The position numbers and the translations under genes were made by a program. DNA of 64,000 nt, taken from assembly GCF_005281475.1 (NCBI RefSeq), contig NZ_CP040106.1:1555501-1619500 (forward strand), written 5' to 3'. Positions 1-8,291 of this stretch are shown in pieces; the stretch's first letter is position 1; every line of letters begins with the position of its first letter. The stretch is from Echinicola rosea. Lineage in GTDB: Bacteria > Bacteroidota > Bacteroidia > Cytophagales > Cyclobacteriaceae. Under the pieces are notes generated by a model. The model was not told where the DNA came from and did no database searches. It saw only the letters and a list, made by a program, of their open reading frames with translations.

Positions 1-460
1 CACCTTTGAGTATGGCTTCTTCTTCAAATCCCGCCTTCTGCAGTACCCGCATGCAAGGTACATTGAAGTCATAGACCGTAGCGAAGACCCGCAGGACTTC
101 AAAGTTCTTGAAGAGATAAGGAACGAAAAGCTTGACGGCTTCTGTGGCGATACCTTGTCCCCAAAAAGGCTCGCCCAGCCAAAAGCCAAGTTCCATATTA
201 GTGCGGAGTTCATTTTCTCCTTTGTGGATACCGATGGCGCCGACAAGAGTGCCGTCTTTTTCTATGGCAAAATTTTGAGGTGGATTGAATTTGATATTGT
301 GCTCGATCCAGAAGCGGGCATGGTGAAGGGTATAGGGCTGGGGAAAGCTATCTTTTAAGTTTTTGGCAATGGCAGGATTGTTGGCCAAAGGGTACAGTTT
401 GTGGAAATGCTGTCCGCCCCAGGTATTTAGCGTGATACCATGTTCTCCTTCGATTTTCAT
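1..460 (-). CDS. GNAT family N-acetyltransferase (RimJ/RimL type), truncated by window edge
   Basis: Reading the minus strand from an ATG at 460 gives an open frame that leaves the window at position 1, so the C-terminus is missing. The protein starts MKIEGEHGITLNTWG. It shows the GNAT acetyl-CoA-binding region: an acidic-core strand ending in ELGFWLGEPFWGQGIATEAV (motif A, with the Q/R-x-x-G-x-A pyrophosphate loop GQGIA), then VTVYDFN-like and NVPCMRVLQKAGF (motif B). This pattern is typical of RimJ/RimL-like acetyltransferases that modify protein N-termini or small amines. The substrate cannot be told from sequence. Frame and family are clear; function beyond the family is inference. Confidence 0.85.
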   Translation of the reverse strand, partial: MKIEGEHGITLNTWGGQHFHKLYPLANNPAIAKNLKDSFPQPYTLHHARFWIEHNIKFNPPQNFAIEKDGTLVGAIGIHKGENELRTNMELGFWLGEPFWGQGIATEAVKLFVPYLFKNFEVLRVFATVYDFNVPCMRVLQKAGFEEEAILKG

Positions 461-622
461 ATACAGCGTTAAGTTTTTTTGATGAACTAAATGACTTTGC
501 ACCCACTGCATATTCTATACCTAAAATCAGCTCCTACAGAAAAAAAATGGTTCTATATGATTTACTGTGGGTAACTTTTATTTTGTTTGGCAAATTATAG
601 CGTGACGATCACTTTGTTATAG

Positions 623-829
623 TATTACTTTTTTGCTTCAGGACAAAAAAGTAACCAAAAAATCCCGCTGCGGTGAACGATTTCGGCTAAAATCAAAGCC
701 AGCACTCGCGAAGGAAAACTCGTTCATTTGAGCAGTAAACCAACTTTTTGTGCTGATTCACGTCAGACAAGCCTGCGCCTTTTCCAGCCCACTTCTTTGA
801 TTTCTTAACGTCAAATACCTCAAGGCAGA
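623..829. repeat. Dispersed intergenic repeat, copy X
   Basis: This stretch begins with a GTTACTTTTTT-like arm, a CTTCAGG loop and an AAAAAAGTAACC arm (hairpin). It continues through GGCTAAAATCAAAGCC and ends with GTCAGACAAGCCTG, TTTCTTAACG and AATACCTCAAGGC. The same ordered blocks recur at 34694-35090, where a palindromic element splits them. Bacteroidota genomes commonly carry GTTACTTTTT hairpins between genes. The rest of 461-939 shows no credible gene. Confidence 0.7.
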
Positions 830-932
830 ACAGGAAATTCCCCAGTGGAAAAGATGATGAATCAACGGTAAAATAACCGACATTTTATCTTAAGCCACTA
901 TAATCCATATAGAGCAAAAAAAATAATGTCAA

Positions 933-962
933 GAAAAAAGCATGGAAGTTAGTCTTCCATGC
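933..962 (-). terminator. Intrinsic terminator overlapping the prfA stop codon
   Basis: On the minus strand GCATGGAAG pairs with CTTCCATGC (plus coordinates 954-962 and 940-948), around a five-base loop that contains the prfA stop codon TAA. A run of six T follows at 939-934. The 5' arm is therefore made of the last sense codons of prfA. Confidence 0.85.
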
Positions 963-2025
963 CGCTGTTTTTGAGTCTTTCTGCATTTTCTGCAAAGCGC
1001 AGTGCACTTGTAAATTCCTCGAGGTTACCATCCATTACATCGGGAAGGTTATAGACAGTCTTGTTTATCCGGTGATCGGTTACCCGGCTTTGGGGGTAGT
1101 TATAGGTTCTGATCTTGTCGGATCGGTCACCGCTGCCTACCATTGATTTTCGCTGGGCGCCCACCTCTTCGTTATGCTTGGCCAGCTCGATTTCATAGAT
1201 TCTGGATCGCAGTACTTTGAGGGCCTTTTCGAAGTTTTTGATTTGCGATTTTTGGTCTTGGCAAGTTACTACGATGCCGGTAGGCTCATGGGTAAGTCTC
1301 ACGGCAGAATACGTCGTGTTTACCGACTGCCCTCCTGGCCCTGATGAGCAGTAGGTGTCTTTGCGGACATCGTTCATGTCGATTTGTACATCGACATCTT
1401 CCATTTCGGGAAGAACGGCGACCGTGGCAGCAGAGGTATGTACCCTGCCCTGTGTTTCTGTGGTAGGGATCCGCTGAACCCGATGGACACCAGATTCGTA
1501 TTTGAGCATGCCATATACATCGGCGCCAGAGACTGTGCTGATGATTTCTTTGTACCCGCCTGCAGAGCCAAAGGTTAGGTCCAAGACGGTCAGGTTCCAG
1601 TTTTGCTTTTCAGCATAGCGCTCGTACATGCGGAAGATATCGCCCGCAAAAATGGCCGCCTCATCACCGCCTGTACCACTGCGGATTTCCAGGATACAAT
1701 CTTTGGAATCATTCGGGTCTTTGGGAATGAGCATTTGTTTCAGCTCTTTCTCGTATTCGGTTTCTTTTTCTTTTAGCTCATCCAGCTCTGCTTTGGCCAT
1801 TTCCCTGAAATCAGGGTCCTTTTCGGTTTCAAGTATTGCTTTTGAGCTTTTGATATTGTCCAGTACCAGTTTATATTCGTCAAAAACCTGGACGATTTTT
1901 TCCAAGTCTTTATATTCTTTGGTGAGCTTGGTGTATTTGCTCATGTCGGACATGGCGTCCGGCTGAATGATCAGCTGCCCCACTTCCTCAAATCGGTCTT
2001 TGATGTGCCCTAATTTATCAAGCAT
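949..2025 (-). CDS. prfA: Peptide chain release factor 1
   Basis: Reads UAA/UAG stop codons in the ribosomal A site and triggers peptidyl-tRNA hydrolysis. The 358-residue product has the stop-codon recognition PxT motif (PTT, about residues 187-189, in RIPTTETQGR) and the catalytic GGQ loop (SSGPGGQSVN, about 231-233). PxT rather than SPF identifies RF1, not RF2. I chose the ATG at 2025: the product then begins MLDKLGHIKDRFEEV like other Bacteroidota RF1 proteins. An in-frame ATG at 2049 lies in a probable -7 promoter element. The gene ends inside its own terminator hairpin. No methyltransferase gene (prmC) or other partner is next to it. Confidence 0.97.
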   Translation of the reverse strand: MLDKLGHIKDRFEEVGQLIIQPDAMSDMSKYTKLTKEYKDLEKIVQVFDEYKLVLDNIKSSKAILETEKDPDFREMAKAELDELKEKETEYEKELKQMLIPKDPNDSKDCILEIRSGTGGDEAAIFAGDIFRMYERYAEKQNWNLTVLDLTFGSAGGYKEIISTVSGADVYGMLKYESGVHRVQRIPTTETQGRVHTSAATVAVLPEMEDVDVQIDMNDVRKDTYCSSGPGGQSVNTTYSAVRLTHEPTGIVVTCQDQKSQIKNFEKALKVLRSRIYEIELAKHNEEVGAQRKSMVGSGDRSDKIRTYNYPQSRVTDHRINKTVYNLPDVMDGNLEEFTSALRFAENAERLKNSGMED

Positions 2026-2048
2026 ATAGTTTTTTATCTTTGCAAGCA

Positions 2049-2056
2049 CAAAATTA
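2049..2056 (-). promoter_or_regulatory. Probable -7 element of prfA promoter
   Basis: The minus strand reads TAATTTTG, which matches the Bacteroidota -7 consensus TAnnTTTG, 23 bases before the chosen ATG at 2025. No clear -33 TTG is visible at the expected distance. It supports the shorter prfA start. Confidence 0.45.
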
Positions 2057-2388
2057 AGAAAATTAGTGACATGGCGATAAACGGGACGGCTTCATTCAGG
2101 GGCAAACGCGTTTAGTGTTTTGAAGGGAAACAATTTTCGGGTAGGCATAGCTATCATCCGTGCCGCTGGCAGTACTTCGGGAGGTGGAGGAGCGCTTAAG
2201 CTCCCTAGGTTGAATCCGCAGGTTGCTAAATTTATCGTCCCACTGGCCCTTTGCCTCGATTTGTACATTGGAAACCGCAGAAGCCTGTCTTGCCGAATGG
2301 CGGGATGGGCTGAAAGAATGATGAGTTGATTTGGTTGGGGTAAAACTGGCTTTGGTGCAGTTTATGGCCTACCTTTGAAGTAACGAAA

Positions 2389-3048
2389 ATGAAGAAGATG
2401 ATACGGATTTTATTTATAATATTAGCGGGATTGTTGGTCTCTTGTGGCTCAAGAAAGAAGGTGGATCGGGAAGTATTCGATGCCGTCAATGAATCCATGG
2501 AGGTCAAAAAGGTCAATGAAGTGGATATCATTAACAAGGCCATCAAATGGGGCAATGAGATCAGTGCAGAAGCCCAACAAAAGTTGATGGAAAAATTGAC
2601 CACGGCGATCAATGAAAAAGGAGTGGCAGGAGCAGTGGAGTTTTGCAATGTGGAGGCACTTCCCTCGCTGGATAAGGTGAGCAAGGAACACAAGGTCGTC
2701 GTAAGAAGGGTTTCCCATGATTACAGGAATCCTTCCGATCAGCCCAATGACAAAGAGCAAATGTTGCTTCAGGCTTACGAATACAATGAGGAAAATGACG
2801 TGGAGAATTCTCCAAATGTTCAGGAAATTGAAAATGGTGAAATTTTACTTTATACAAAAGCCATCACAATTCCTGGAGAGATGTGTTTGAATTGTCACGG
2901 TGATCCAAAAAACGATATTGATGAGGCTACCTTGGCAAAGATCGGAAAGCTATACCCCGAGGATAAAGCTATAGGCCACGATGTTGGCGATCTCAGGGGA
3001 ATGTGGAGCATTGCCATTCCCAAAAAGGAAGTGGTAAAGAAGCTGTAG
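2389..3048 (+). CDS. DUF3365 (Tll0287-like) heme-type lipoprotein
   Basis: A 219-residue exported protein with a lipoprotein signal (hydrophobic stretch 5-17, lipobox LLVSC with Cys19). The C-terminal half carries a c-type heme motif CLNCH (Cys166, Cys169, His170) in the context ITIPGEMCLNCHGDP. This is the signature of DUF3365/Tll0287-like domains, which resemble PAS-fold sensors carrying one covalent heme. It is probably membrane-anchored, facing the periplasm, and could sense redox state or small ligands; that role is inference. A -7-like TACCTTTG lies at 2370-2377, just before the ATG. The 330 bases upstream hold no recognisable gene. Confidence 0.85.
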   Translation: MKKMIRILFIILAGLLVSCGSRKKVDREVFDAVNESMEVKKVNEVDIINKAIKWGNEISAEAQQKLMEKLTTAINEKGVAGAVEFCNVEALPSLDKVSKEHKVVVRRVSHDYRNPSDQPNDKEQMLLQAYEYNEENDVENSPNVQEIENGEILLYTKAITIPGEMCLNCHGDPKNDIDEATLAKIGKLYPEDKAIGHDVGDLRGMWSIAIPKKEVVKKL

Positions 3049-3122
3049 GATTCCAGTATGAAGTAGCAAGATGGAAGTATCAAGAGCCAAGGAGACGTGA
3101 GTCTTGGGAGAAATGAGCGTTA

Positions 3123-3184
3123 CCGGGTTGTGCGGGGTTTCTGCCCCAGCACGGGCAAGTTTTGAGTCTCTGACTCAATTAAGG
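3123..3184 (+). repeat. Dispersed palindromic repeat, copy 1
   Basis: About 62 bases starting CCGGGTTGTGC and ending GACTCAATTAAGG. It contains a hairpin TTGAGTC-TCT-GACTCAA (3162-3178). The same block occurs inverted at 60576-60636 with only scattered differences, and there the hairpin loop is AGC. The remainder of 3049-3360 shows no gene. Confidence 0.8.
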
Positions 3185-3360
3185 TGTTCCAGATTTGTTA
3201 CCCTCCCAGTTATTACCATATATAATTATGAAAACTAATATTAATCCGTTCAACACTAATCAGGGAAGTACAGAAAAGACAACCGACAGTATGTAAGTTC
3301 AGGGTAGTTGGATGGATCAGTTCAGTTTCCAAATTCTTCATTCCGCATTCCTCATTAAAT

Positions 3361-3975
3361 TCATCCCCCGACCATTTCCCCGATCCAGAAGGGCTGCATG
3401 GATTGGAAGGTAATGGTGCCTTCCTCGGCTTCCACGAAGGTGGCATGTTTGATATGGATAAATTGGCTTTCCACCGCAGTTTTCATTTCGATAAGGGCGC
3501 CATCTGGCGCATGCAATTGGATAGCGCTGTGAGGGAACCATTTTTTAAAGGATTTAGCCCTCACGGGAAAATAGCGGATAGGCCCATCAAAGACCACGAT
3601 ATTCACGAGGTCCAGTTTTTCTTCCAACTGAAATAGCTGTTGGTGATCGTAACCAATAATATTGACATCAGGATGCTTGGTGGCGATGAGGTATTGGAGT
3701 CCTTCCTCCAGGAAATTTTCCTGCTGCGAAGTCAAAAAACGCAGCGGGTACTGTTCTTCCAGTAGGTTGAAATGCTCTTTTTGAAATTCACTTGTAGCGA
3801 GGATCACGTCGATTTTAATGCCCCAAGACAGCACGGTATCCACCATCGGTTCGGCCACCAGCACAGTAGGCACCCACTCTAGCAGTGGGGCAATCTGCTC
3901 GTACGAAAGCTGTTCAGTGCCCATGATGAGCATGGCGGGCTCCTGCTGTTCTTTGACAAAATGATGTGAAGACAT
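3361..3975 (-). CDS. Thiamine pyrophosphokinase-like protein, catalytic motifs degenerate
   Basis: A 204-residue soluble protein starting MSSHHFVKEQQEPAMLIMG. Its layout matches the Bacteroidota thiamine pyrophosphokinase (TPK) family: an N-terminal alpha/beta half (to about residue 125) followed by a beta-rich C-terminal half (NIVVFDGPIRYFPVRAKSF ... GTITFQSMQPFWIGE) like the TPK beta sandwich. A normal TPK has an acidic GDxDS motif after the second strand; here the same place reads ILATSEFQ, and no obvious ATP/Mg aspartates are seen. It may be a non-catalytic or re-purposed homologue. The family call rests on memory of related proteins and overall layout. No thiamine gene is adjacent. Confidence 0.5.
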   Translation of the reverse strand: MSSHHFVKEQQEPAMLIMGTEQLSYEQIAPLLEWVPTVLVAEPMVDTVLSWGIKIDVILATSEFQKEHFNLLEEQYPLRFLTSQQENFLEEGLQYLIATKHPDVNIIGYDHQQLFQLEEKLDLVNIVVFDGPIRYFPVRAKSFKKWFPHSAIQLHAPDGALIEMKTAVESQFIHIKHATFVEAEEGTITFQSMQPFWIGEMVGG

Positions 3976-4233
3976 TACTCGGTTGTTTTGAAGGAATTTT
4001 TTTCAAATTAACGATATTTTCTTTGAAGATGGAAGAGGGAGTGTGTCCTGGGGCCATTGTGAGATTTTTTTACGATGAGCTACTGCATTCCTTTCGAATT
4101 ACCCTTTGGCGAATCATAATAACTGCTAGTTTTTTTTTACTTTTATGGGGCAAAAGCCATCCGCAATATTGGGCGGAAGGAAGCATTGGGAGGTAGCGCA
4201 GACCCTTCCCGTTTTACCATAACTACTAAGCAA

Positions 4234-4746
4234 ATGGCATTGACTAAACCGTTTAACTTCAGAAAATGGATTGACGAAAACAGGCACTTGCTGAAGCCAC
4301 CTGTGGGCAATCAGCAGGTGTATAAGGGGAATGATGATTTTATCGTGATGGTCGTGGGCGGTCCCAATTCCCGAAAGGATTATCATTATAATGAAGGCGA
4401 GGAATTCTTCTACCAGCTAGAAGGAAATATCGTGTTGAAAGTGATCGATGAGGGCAAGCCAAAGGATATAGAAATCAAAGAAGGTGAAATTTTCCTTTTG
4501 CCACCAAAAGTACACCATAGCCCCCGACGTCCTGCCAATACGGTGGGGCTGGTTATGGAGCGCTATCGTCAAGAAGGGGAAAAAGATGGGTTTATCTGGT
4601 ATTGTGAAAACTGCGGAAACAAGCTCTATGAGGAATATGCCGCGGTGACGGACATTGTCAGCCAATTGCCGCCTATCATGGAGCGTTTTTGGAGCAATCC
4701 TGATAATTTCACCTGTAAATCTTGTGGGACCAAAATGGAGAAGTAG
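4234..4746 (+). CDS. nbaC: 3-hydroxyanthranilate 3,4-dioxygenase
   Basis: Opens the ring of 3-hydroxyanthranilate to give 2-amino-3-carboxymuconate semialdehyde, the precursor of quinolinate. The 170-residue cupin shows the Fe(II) ligands His51, Glu57 and His95 and the substrate arginines Arg47 and Arg99. The C-terminal rubredoxin-like iron site has two cysteine pairs (CENC and CKSC), as in bacterial-type enzymes. I chose the ATG at 4234 because the product then starts MALTKPFNFRKWIDENRHLL and the ligand numbering matches the family. It is first in a same-strand cluster with kynureninase (97 bp downstream) and kynurenine monooxygenase. The symbol haaO is also used. Confidence 0.95.
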   Translation: MALTKPFNFRKWIDENRHLLKPPVGNQQVYKGNDDFIVMVVGGPNSRKDYHYNEGEEFFYQLEGNIVLKVIDEGKPKDIEIKEGEIFLLPPKVHHSPRRPANTVGLVMERYRQEGEKDGFIWYCENCGNKLYEEYAAVTDIVSQLPPIMERFWSNPDNFTCKSCGTKMEK

Positions 4747-4842
4747 CCTTAATAGGCTATCTGGGCAACCCGTTTCGGTGTTTTACATGAGCAATGTAGG
4801 GCATGATTACTGGAATGACCAATACCACAATTACAAAATGAT

Positions 4843-6123
4843 ATGACTGCATACCGTTATAGTTTGGCCTTTGCCCAGGAAAGGGATCGTGAAGATCCCC
4901 TGAGGAAATTCAGAAGTCGATTTTACTTTCCCAAGGTAAATGGTGCGGAAGCCATTTACTTTTGCGGCAATTCCTTGGGGCTTCAACCAAAGGCAGTCAA
5001 AGAGTACCTCGAGCGGGATTTGGATAGCTGGGCGACCAGGGCGGTGGATGGCCACTTTGATGGCGAGCAGCCGTGGTTTTCTGTCCATGAAAGGTCCAAG
5101 ATCACCTTGGCAGAAATCGTTGGTGCCAAAAATCACGAGGTAGTCGCCATGGGAAGTTTGACCAGTAACCTTCATTCCCTTATGGTGTCCTTTTATCAGC
5201 CAGAAGGAAAACGAAATAAAATCCTGACAGAAGCGGGTGCTTTCCCTTCAGATATGTATGCACTGGAAACCCAGGCAAAACACCATGGATTGGATCCTGG
5301 TGAGGCCATTGTCGAAGTAGCACCCAGGGCTGGAGAGCATACCCTCAGGACAGCGGATATTCTAGAAGCGATATCAGCCCATAAGGATGAACTCGCTTGT
5401 GTGATGATGGCAGGCTTGCAGTATTATTCTGGGCAGGTGTTTGACATGGCAGCAATTACCAAAGCAGGGCATGAGGCAGGTGCTTTGGTCGGATTTGACC
5501 TTGCCCATGCAGTGGGAAATGCACCCTTACGATTGCATGAGTGGGGAGTGGATTTTGCGGCATGGTGCAGTTACAAGTACCTAAATTCGGGCCCCGGTAA
5601 TGTGGCGGGAATCTATGTCCATGAGCGGCATGGTGACAAGCCGGAGCTGAATCGTTTTGCTGGCTGGTGGGGCCATGATGAAAAAGTGCGCTTCAAAATG
5701 GAAAAGGGTTTTGTTCCCATGTATGGTGCCGATGGCTGGCAGACATCCAATGGCAATGTCCTGGGGATGGCGGCACACCAGGCTTCCTTGGATATTTTCA
5801 AAGAGGCGGGGATGACAAGCTTAAGGAAAAAAAGCGTGCAGCTAACCGGGTTCCTAGAATACTTGATTCGTGAAATAAGCGGTGATAGCGGTGTGCTGGA
5901 GATCATTACGCCAAGTGTTGAGGAAGAGAGAGGCTGCCAATTGTCCCTGCTGATCCATAAAGGTGGAAAAGCCGTTTTTGATGAATTTTACAGGAATGGG
6001 ATTGTTGGAGATTGGCGAAATCCCAATGTGATTAGGATTGCCCCGACACCCCTTTACAACAGCTTTGAGGATGTATTAAGATTTGCCAGAATCTTGGAAC
6101 AATCGCTATCAAAATTTCCTTAA
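4843..6123 (+). CDS. kynU: Kynureninase
   Basis: PLP enzyme that cleaves kynurenine or 3-hydroxykynurenine into (3-hydroxy)anthranilate and alanine. The 426-residue fold-type I aminotransferase-like protein has the cofactor lysine in WCSYKYLNSGPG (Lys245), the aspartate that contacts the PLP ring nitrogen in GFDLAHAVGN (Asp219), and the N-terminal substrate loop YFCGNSLGLQPK. Length is normal for the family. It sits between the dioxygenase and kmo on the same strand, which fits conversion of 3-hydroxykynurenine to 3-hydroxyanthranilate in one pathway. No tryptophan dioxygenase or kynurenine formamidase is in the window. Confidence 0.96.
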   Translation: MTAYRYSLAFAQERDREDPLRKFRSRFYFPKVNGAEAIYFCGNSLGLQPKAVKEYLERDLDSWATRAVDGHFDGEQPWFSVHERSKITLAEIVGAKNHEVVAMGSLTSNLHSLMVSFYQPEGKRNKILTEAGAFPSDMYALETQAKHHGLDPGEAIVEVAPRAGEHTLRTADILEAISAHKDELACVMMAGLQYYSGQVFDMAAITKAGHEAGALVGFDLAHAVGNAPLRLHEWGVDFAAWCSYKYLNSGPGNVAGIYVHERHGDKPELNRFAGWWGHDEKVRFKMEKGFVPMYGADGWQTSNGNVLGMAAHQASLDIFKEAGMTSLRKKSVQLTGFLEYLIREISGDSGVLEIITPSVEEERGCQLSLLIHKGGKAVFDEFYRNGIVGDWRNPNVIRIAPTPLYNSFEDVLRFARILEQSLSKFP

Positions 6124-6163
6124 TAAAACGAACCTATTACAAACCTATTAATATATAAAACCA

Positions 6164-7519
6164 ATGAAGAGAAATGATGTCAGCATTATTGGTGCAGGAC
6201 TAATTGGCTCATTGCTGGGGGTTTATCTTCAGAAGAAAGGGCTCAACGTTTCTATCTATGAGAAGAGACCCGATCTGCGGGACGAAAAACATGCCCGAGG
6301 TGGTCGCTCCATCAATATGGCCCTTAGTGACAGGGGATGGAAGGCCTTGGATAAGATCGGTCTTCGCCAAATGGTAGAGCCCTATGTGATTCCGATGTAC
6401 GGAAGGAGGGTTCATGACGAGCACGGTGAGACTTCTTTCTTGTCCTATGGCGAAGAAAATCAAGCGATCTATTCGATCTCTAGGGGCAAGTTTAACCATA
6501 TGCTCGTAGATGAGGCCGAGAAGTATGGTGCCAAATTGAATTTTAACCATATTTGTGAGGAGATCAATATTGCGGAGACAACCTTAGGGTTGATCTTGCC
6601 CGACGGGACAAAAGAACAGCGTGAAACGGATGTGATCATTGGTGCGGATGGCGCTTATTCGTCTCTTAGAGATGCGATGCAGCGTCAGACAAGACTGAAC
6701 TACAAGCAGGAATATATCTCCCATGGCTATAAAGAACTGACCATTCCTGCTACGGCAAATGGTGAATTTGCGATGGATCCCAATGCCCTTCACATCTGGC
6801 CTAGAGGGCAATTTATGTTGATAGCCTTGCCCAATCCGGACAAGTCCTTCACCTGTACACTTTTCTTGCCTTTTGAAGGGGGCAAGGTATGCTTTGACAA
6901 GATCAATGATGAAGGTGATTTGGAGAGTGTGTTCAAAAATTATTTTGCTGATGCCTTTGCGCTAATGCCCGACCTGAACGAGGAGTACTTTGGCAATCCC
7001 ACCTCTTCCCTCATCAATGTCGAGTGCTTCCCTTGGTTGGCCAATAAGTCACTATTGATCGGGGATGCTTGTCACGCGATGGTGCCTTTCTTCGGACAAG
7101 GGATGAATTGTGGCTTTGAAGATTGCTTTATACTGGACGGTCTTATTGAAAAGTACGGCACCACTTCTTGGGAATTGGTCTTTGAGAAATTTCAAAAAGT
7201 CAGAAAACCAGATACCGATGCCATCAGTCAAATGGCCAGGAATAATTTTACTGAGATGAGGGACAGTGTGGCCAATCCTCGCTTCTTGGTTCGCAAGAAA
7301 ATAGAGGCCAAGCTGCATGAACTGTATCCCAATGAGTGGACACCCCTCTATACGATGGTGACTTTTTCAGATATGAAATATGCAGATGCTTATGCCCAGG
7401 GGCAGCTTCAGGATGAAATTATGGATAAAGTAATGGAGGATCCTATGATTTTACAAAATTATCATCAAGTGGATTATGCGGCCATTATTTCGCAGATAGA
7501 AACTGCCCGGATGGTGTAG
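6164..7519 (+). CDS. kmo: Kynurenine 3-monooxygenase
   Basis: FAD/NADPH hydroxylase that turns kynurenine into 3-hydroxykynurenine. The 451-residue protein has the N-terminal Rossmann motif GAGLIGS (residues 10-16), the mid-chain DG motif region (VIIGADGAYSSLRDAM) and the second FAD motif (LLIGDACHAMVPFFGQGMNC), which includes the PFFGQG loop typical of KMO. The C-terminal helices match the membrane-associating end of KMO. It begins 40 bp after kynU, and the three genes form a probable operon. Quinolinate made this way can feed NAD synthesis through nadC elsewhere; whether the purpose is NAD supply or tryptophan breakdown cannot be decided here. Confidence 0.96.
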   Translation: MKRNDVSIIGAGLIGSLLGVYLQKKGLNVSIYEKRPDLRDEKHARGGRSINMALSDRGWKALDKIGLRQMVEPYVIPMYGRRVHDEHGETSFLSYGEENQAIYSISRGKFNHMLVDEAEKYGAKLNFNHICEEINIAETTLGLILPDGTKEQRETDVIIGADGAYSSLRDAMQRQTRLNYKQEYISHGYKELTIPATANGEFAMDPNALHIWPRGQFMLIALPNPDKSFTCTLFLPFEGGKVCFDKINDEGDLESVFKNYFADAFALMPDLNEEYFGNPTSSLINVECFPWLANKSLLIGDACHAMVPFFGQGMNCGFEDCFILDGLIEKYGTTSWELVFEKFQKVRKPDTDAISQMARNNFTEMRDSVANPRFLVRKKIEAKLHELYPNEWTPLYTMVTFSDMKYADAYAQGQLQDEIMDKVMEDPMILQNYHQVDYAAIISQIETARMV

Positions 7520-7573
7520 GATTTGCCGATGAGCTACCGAATATATAGCCATGGGCCTATATTTTGGTGTCTT

Positions 7574-7701
7574 AAAGAGGCTGTCTCATAATTGAACAAT
7601 CCGTCATCACGAGCCGATCGAAGCTTGCCAAGCGGTGTGCAGGCTTCTTCCGATATCCATTGGAATCGCAATGATGAGGACTTATGATGAGGCAGCCTCT
7701 T
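7574..7701. repeat. MITE-like palindromic element with AAGAGGCTG termini
   Basis: A 128-base element bounded by AAGAGGCTGTCTCAT (7575-7589) and ATGAGGCAGCCTCTT (7687-7701), an imperfect terminal inverted repeat. Inside is a second inverted pair with a CGTCATCACGAG-type arm (from 7602) and a CGCAATGATGAGG arm, of the GTCATTGCGAG type widespread in Bacteroidota. It lies just after kmo and may also end its transcription. No gene is seen in 7520-7792. Confidence 0.65.
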
Positions 7702-7792
7702 GTGATTTTAGGTAAAAGAGGTTGAGAGAAAAACTGGTTTTAAGCCTGGCACTCGACTTTTCCAGTGGCCATCTATTTTTTATCAATGGTGC

Positions 7793-8212
7793 TTACCGGT
7801 AGCGGTTTTTTTTGAGGATCTGTGCATCCATAGAAATGTTTCCTGGGCCAGAAAGAAAGAGGGAGATAAATATGGTCAGGTAAAGCAAGCCCACTTCCTT
7901 ATGGCCGAATGGGTCACCTCCATGGGCAATAAATACGGCCACGATCATAGTGATCATTAGCGGGATCAATGCCCACCTGGTCATAAAACCAAGTGCTAAC
8001 AATATAGAACAGAAGAACTCAGCGAAAATAGTCAATTGTAAAGATACTGCTGGGCCGACACCTATGGGATCAGCGAATTTGGTCAGGTATTCGCTGAAAT
8101 TCATGATTTTTGACCATCCATGAGTCATCATAAATGCAGCAGCTCCCACCCTTAAGAGAAGAAGTGACAGGCTACGAGATATAGGACTATTGGAAAAGAG
8201 TATCTTTTTCAT
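7793..8212 (-). CDS. DoxX family membrane protein
   Basis: A 139-residue inner-membrane protein with four hydrophobic segments: about 15-32 (LLLLRVGAAAFMMTHG), 55-80, 83-97 and 105-123. The loop GWSKIMNFSEYLTKFADPIG between the first two segments is the usual DoxX/DoxD signature. Members are reported to act with thiosulfate:quinone oxidoreductases, oxidative-stress proteins or surfactant systems, but many are uncharacterised. The specific substrate is unknown. It starts about 80 bp from the end of the neighbouring nucleotidyltransferase gene on the same strand, so the two may be co-transcribed. Confidence 0.85.
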   Translation of the reverse strand: MKKILFSNSPISRSLSLLLLRVGAAAFMMTHGWSKIMNFSEYLTKFADPIGVGPAVSLQLTIFAEFFCSILLALGFMTRWALIPLMITMIVAVFIAHGGDPFGHKEVGLLYLTIFISLFLSGPGNISMDAQILKKNRYR

Positions 8213-8291
8213 ATTTTTTAGCTAGGTATATGTAATGTGTTTATTCTAAAACGCCGGTTTGGTAAATCTATTGGAACTGATGTTTTGAAGT

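Noticed and set aside
2120..2329. A 69-codon frame between prfA and the DUF3365 lipoprotein
   Set aside because: Glycine-rich start followed by unrelated sequence, no domain, no promoter in front.
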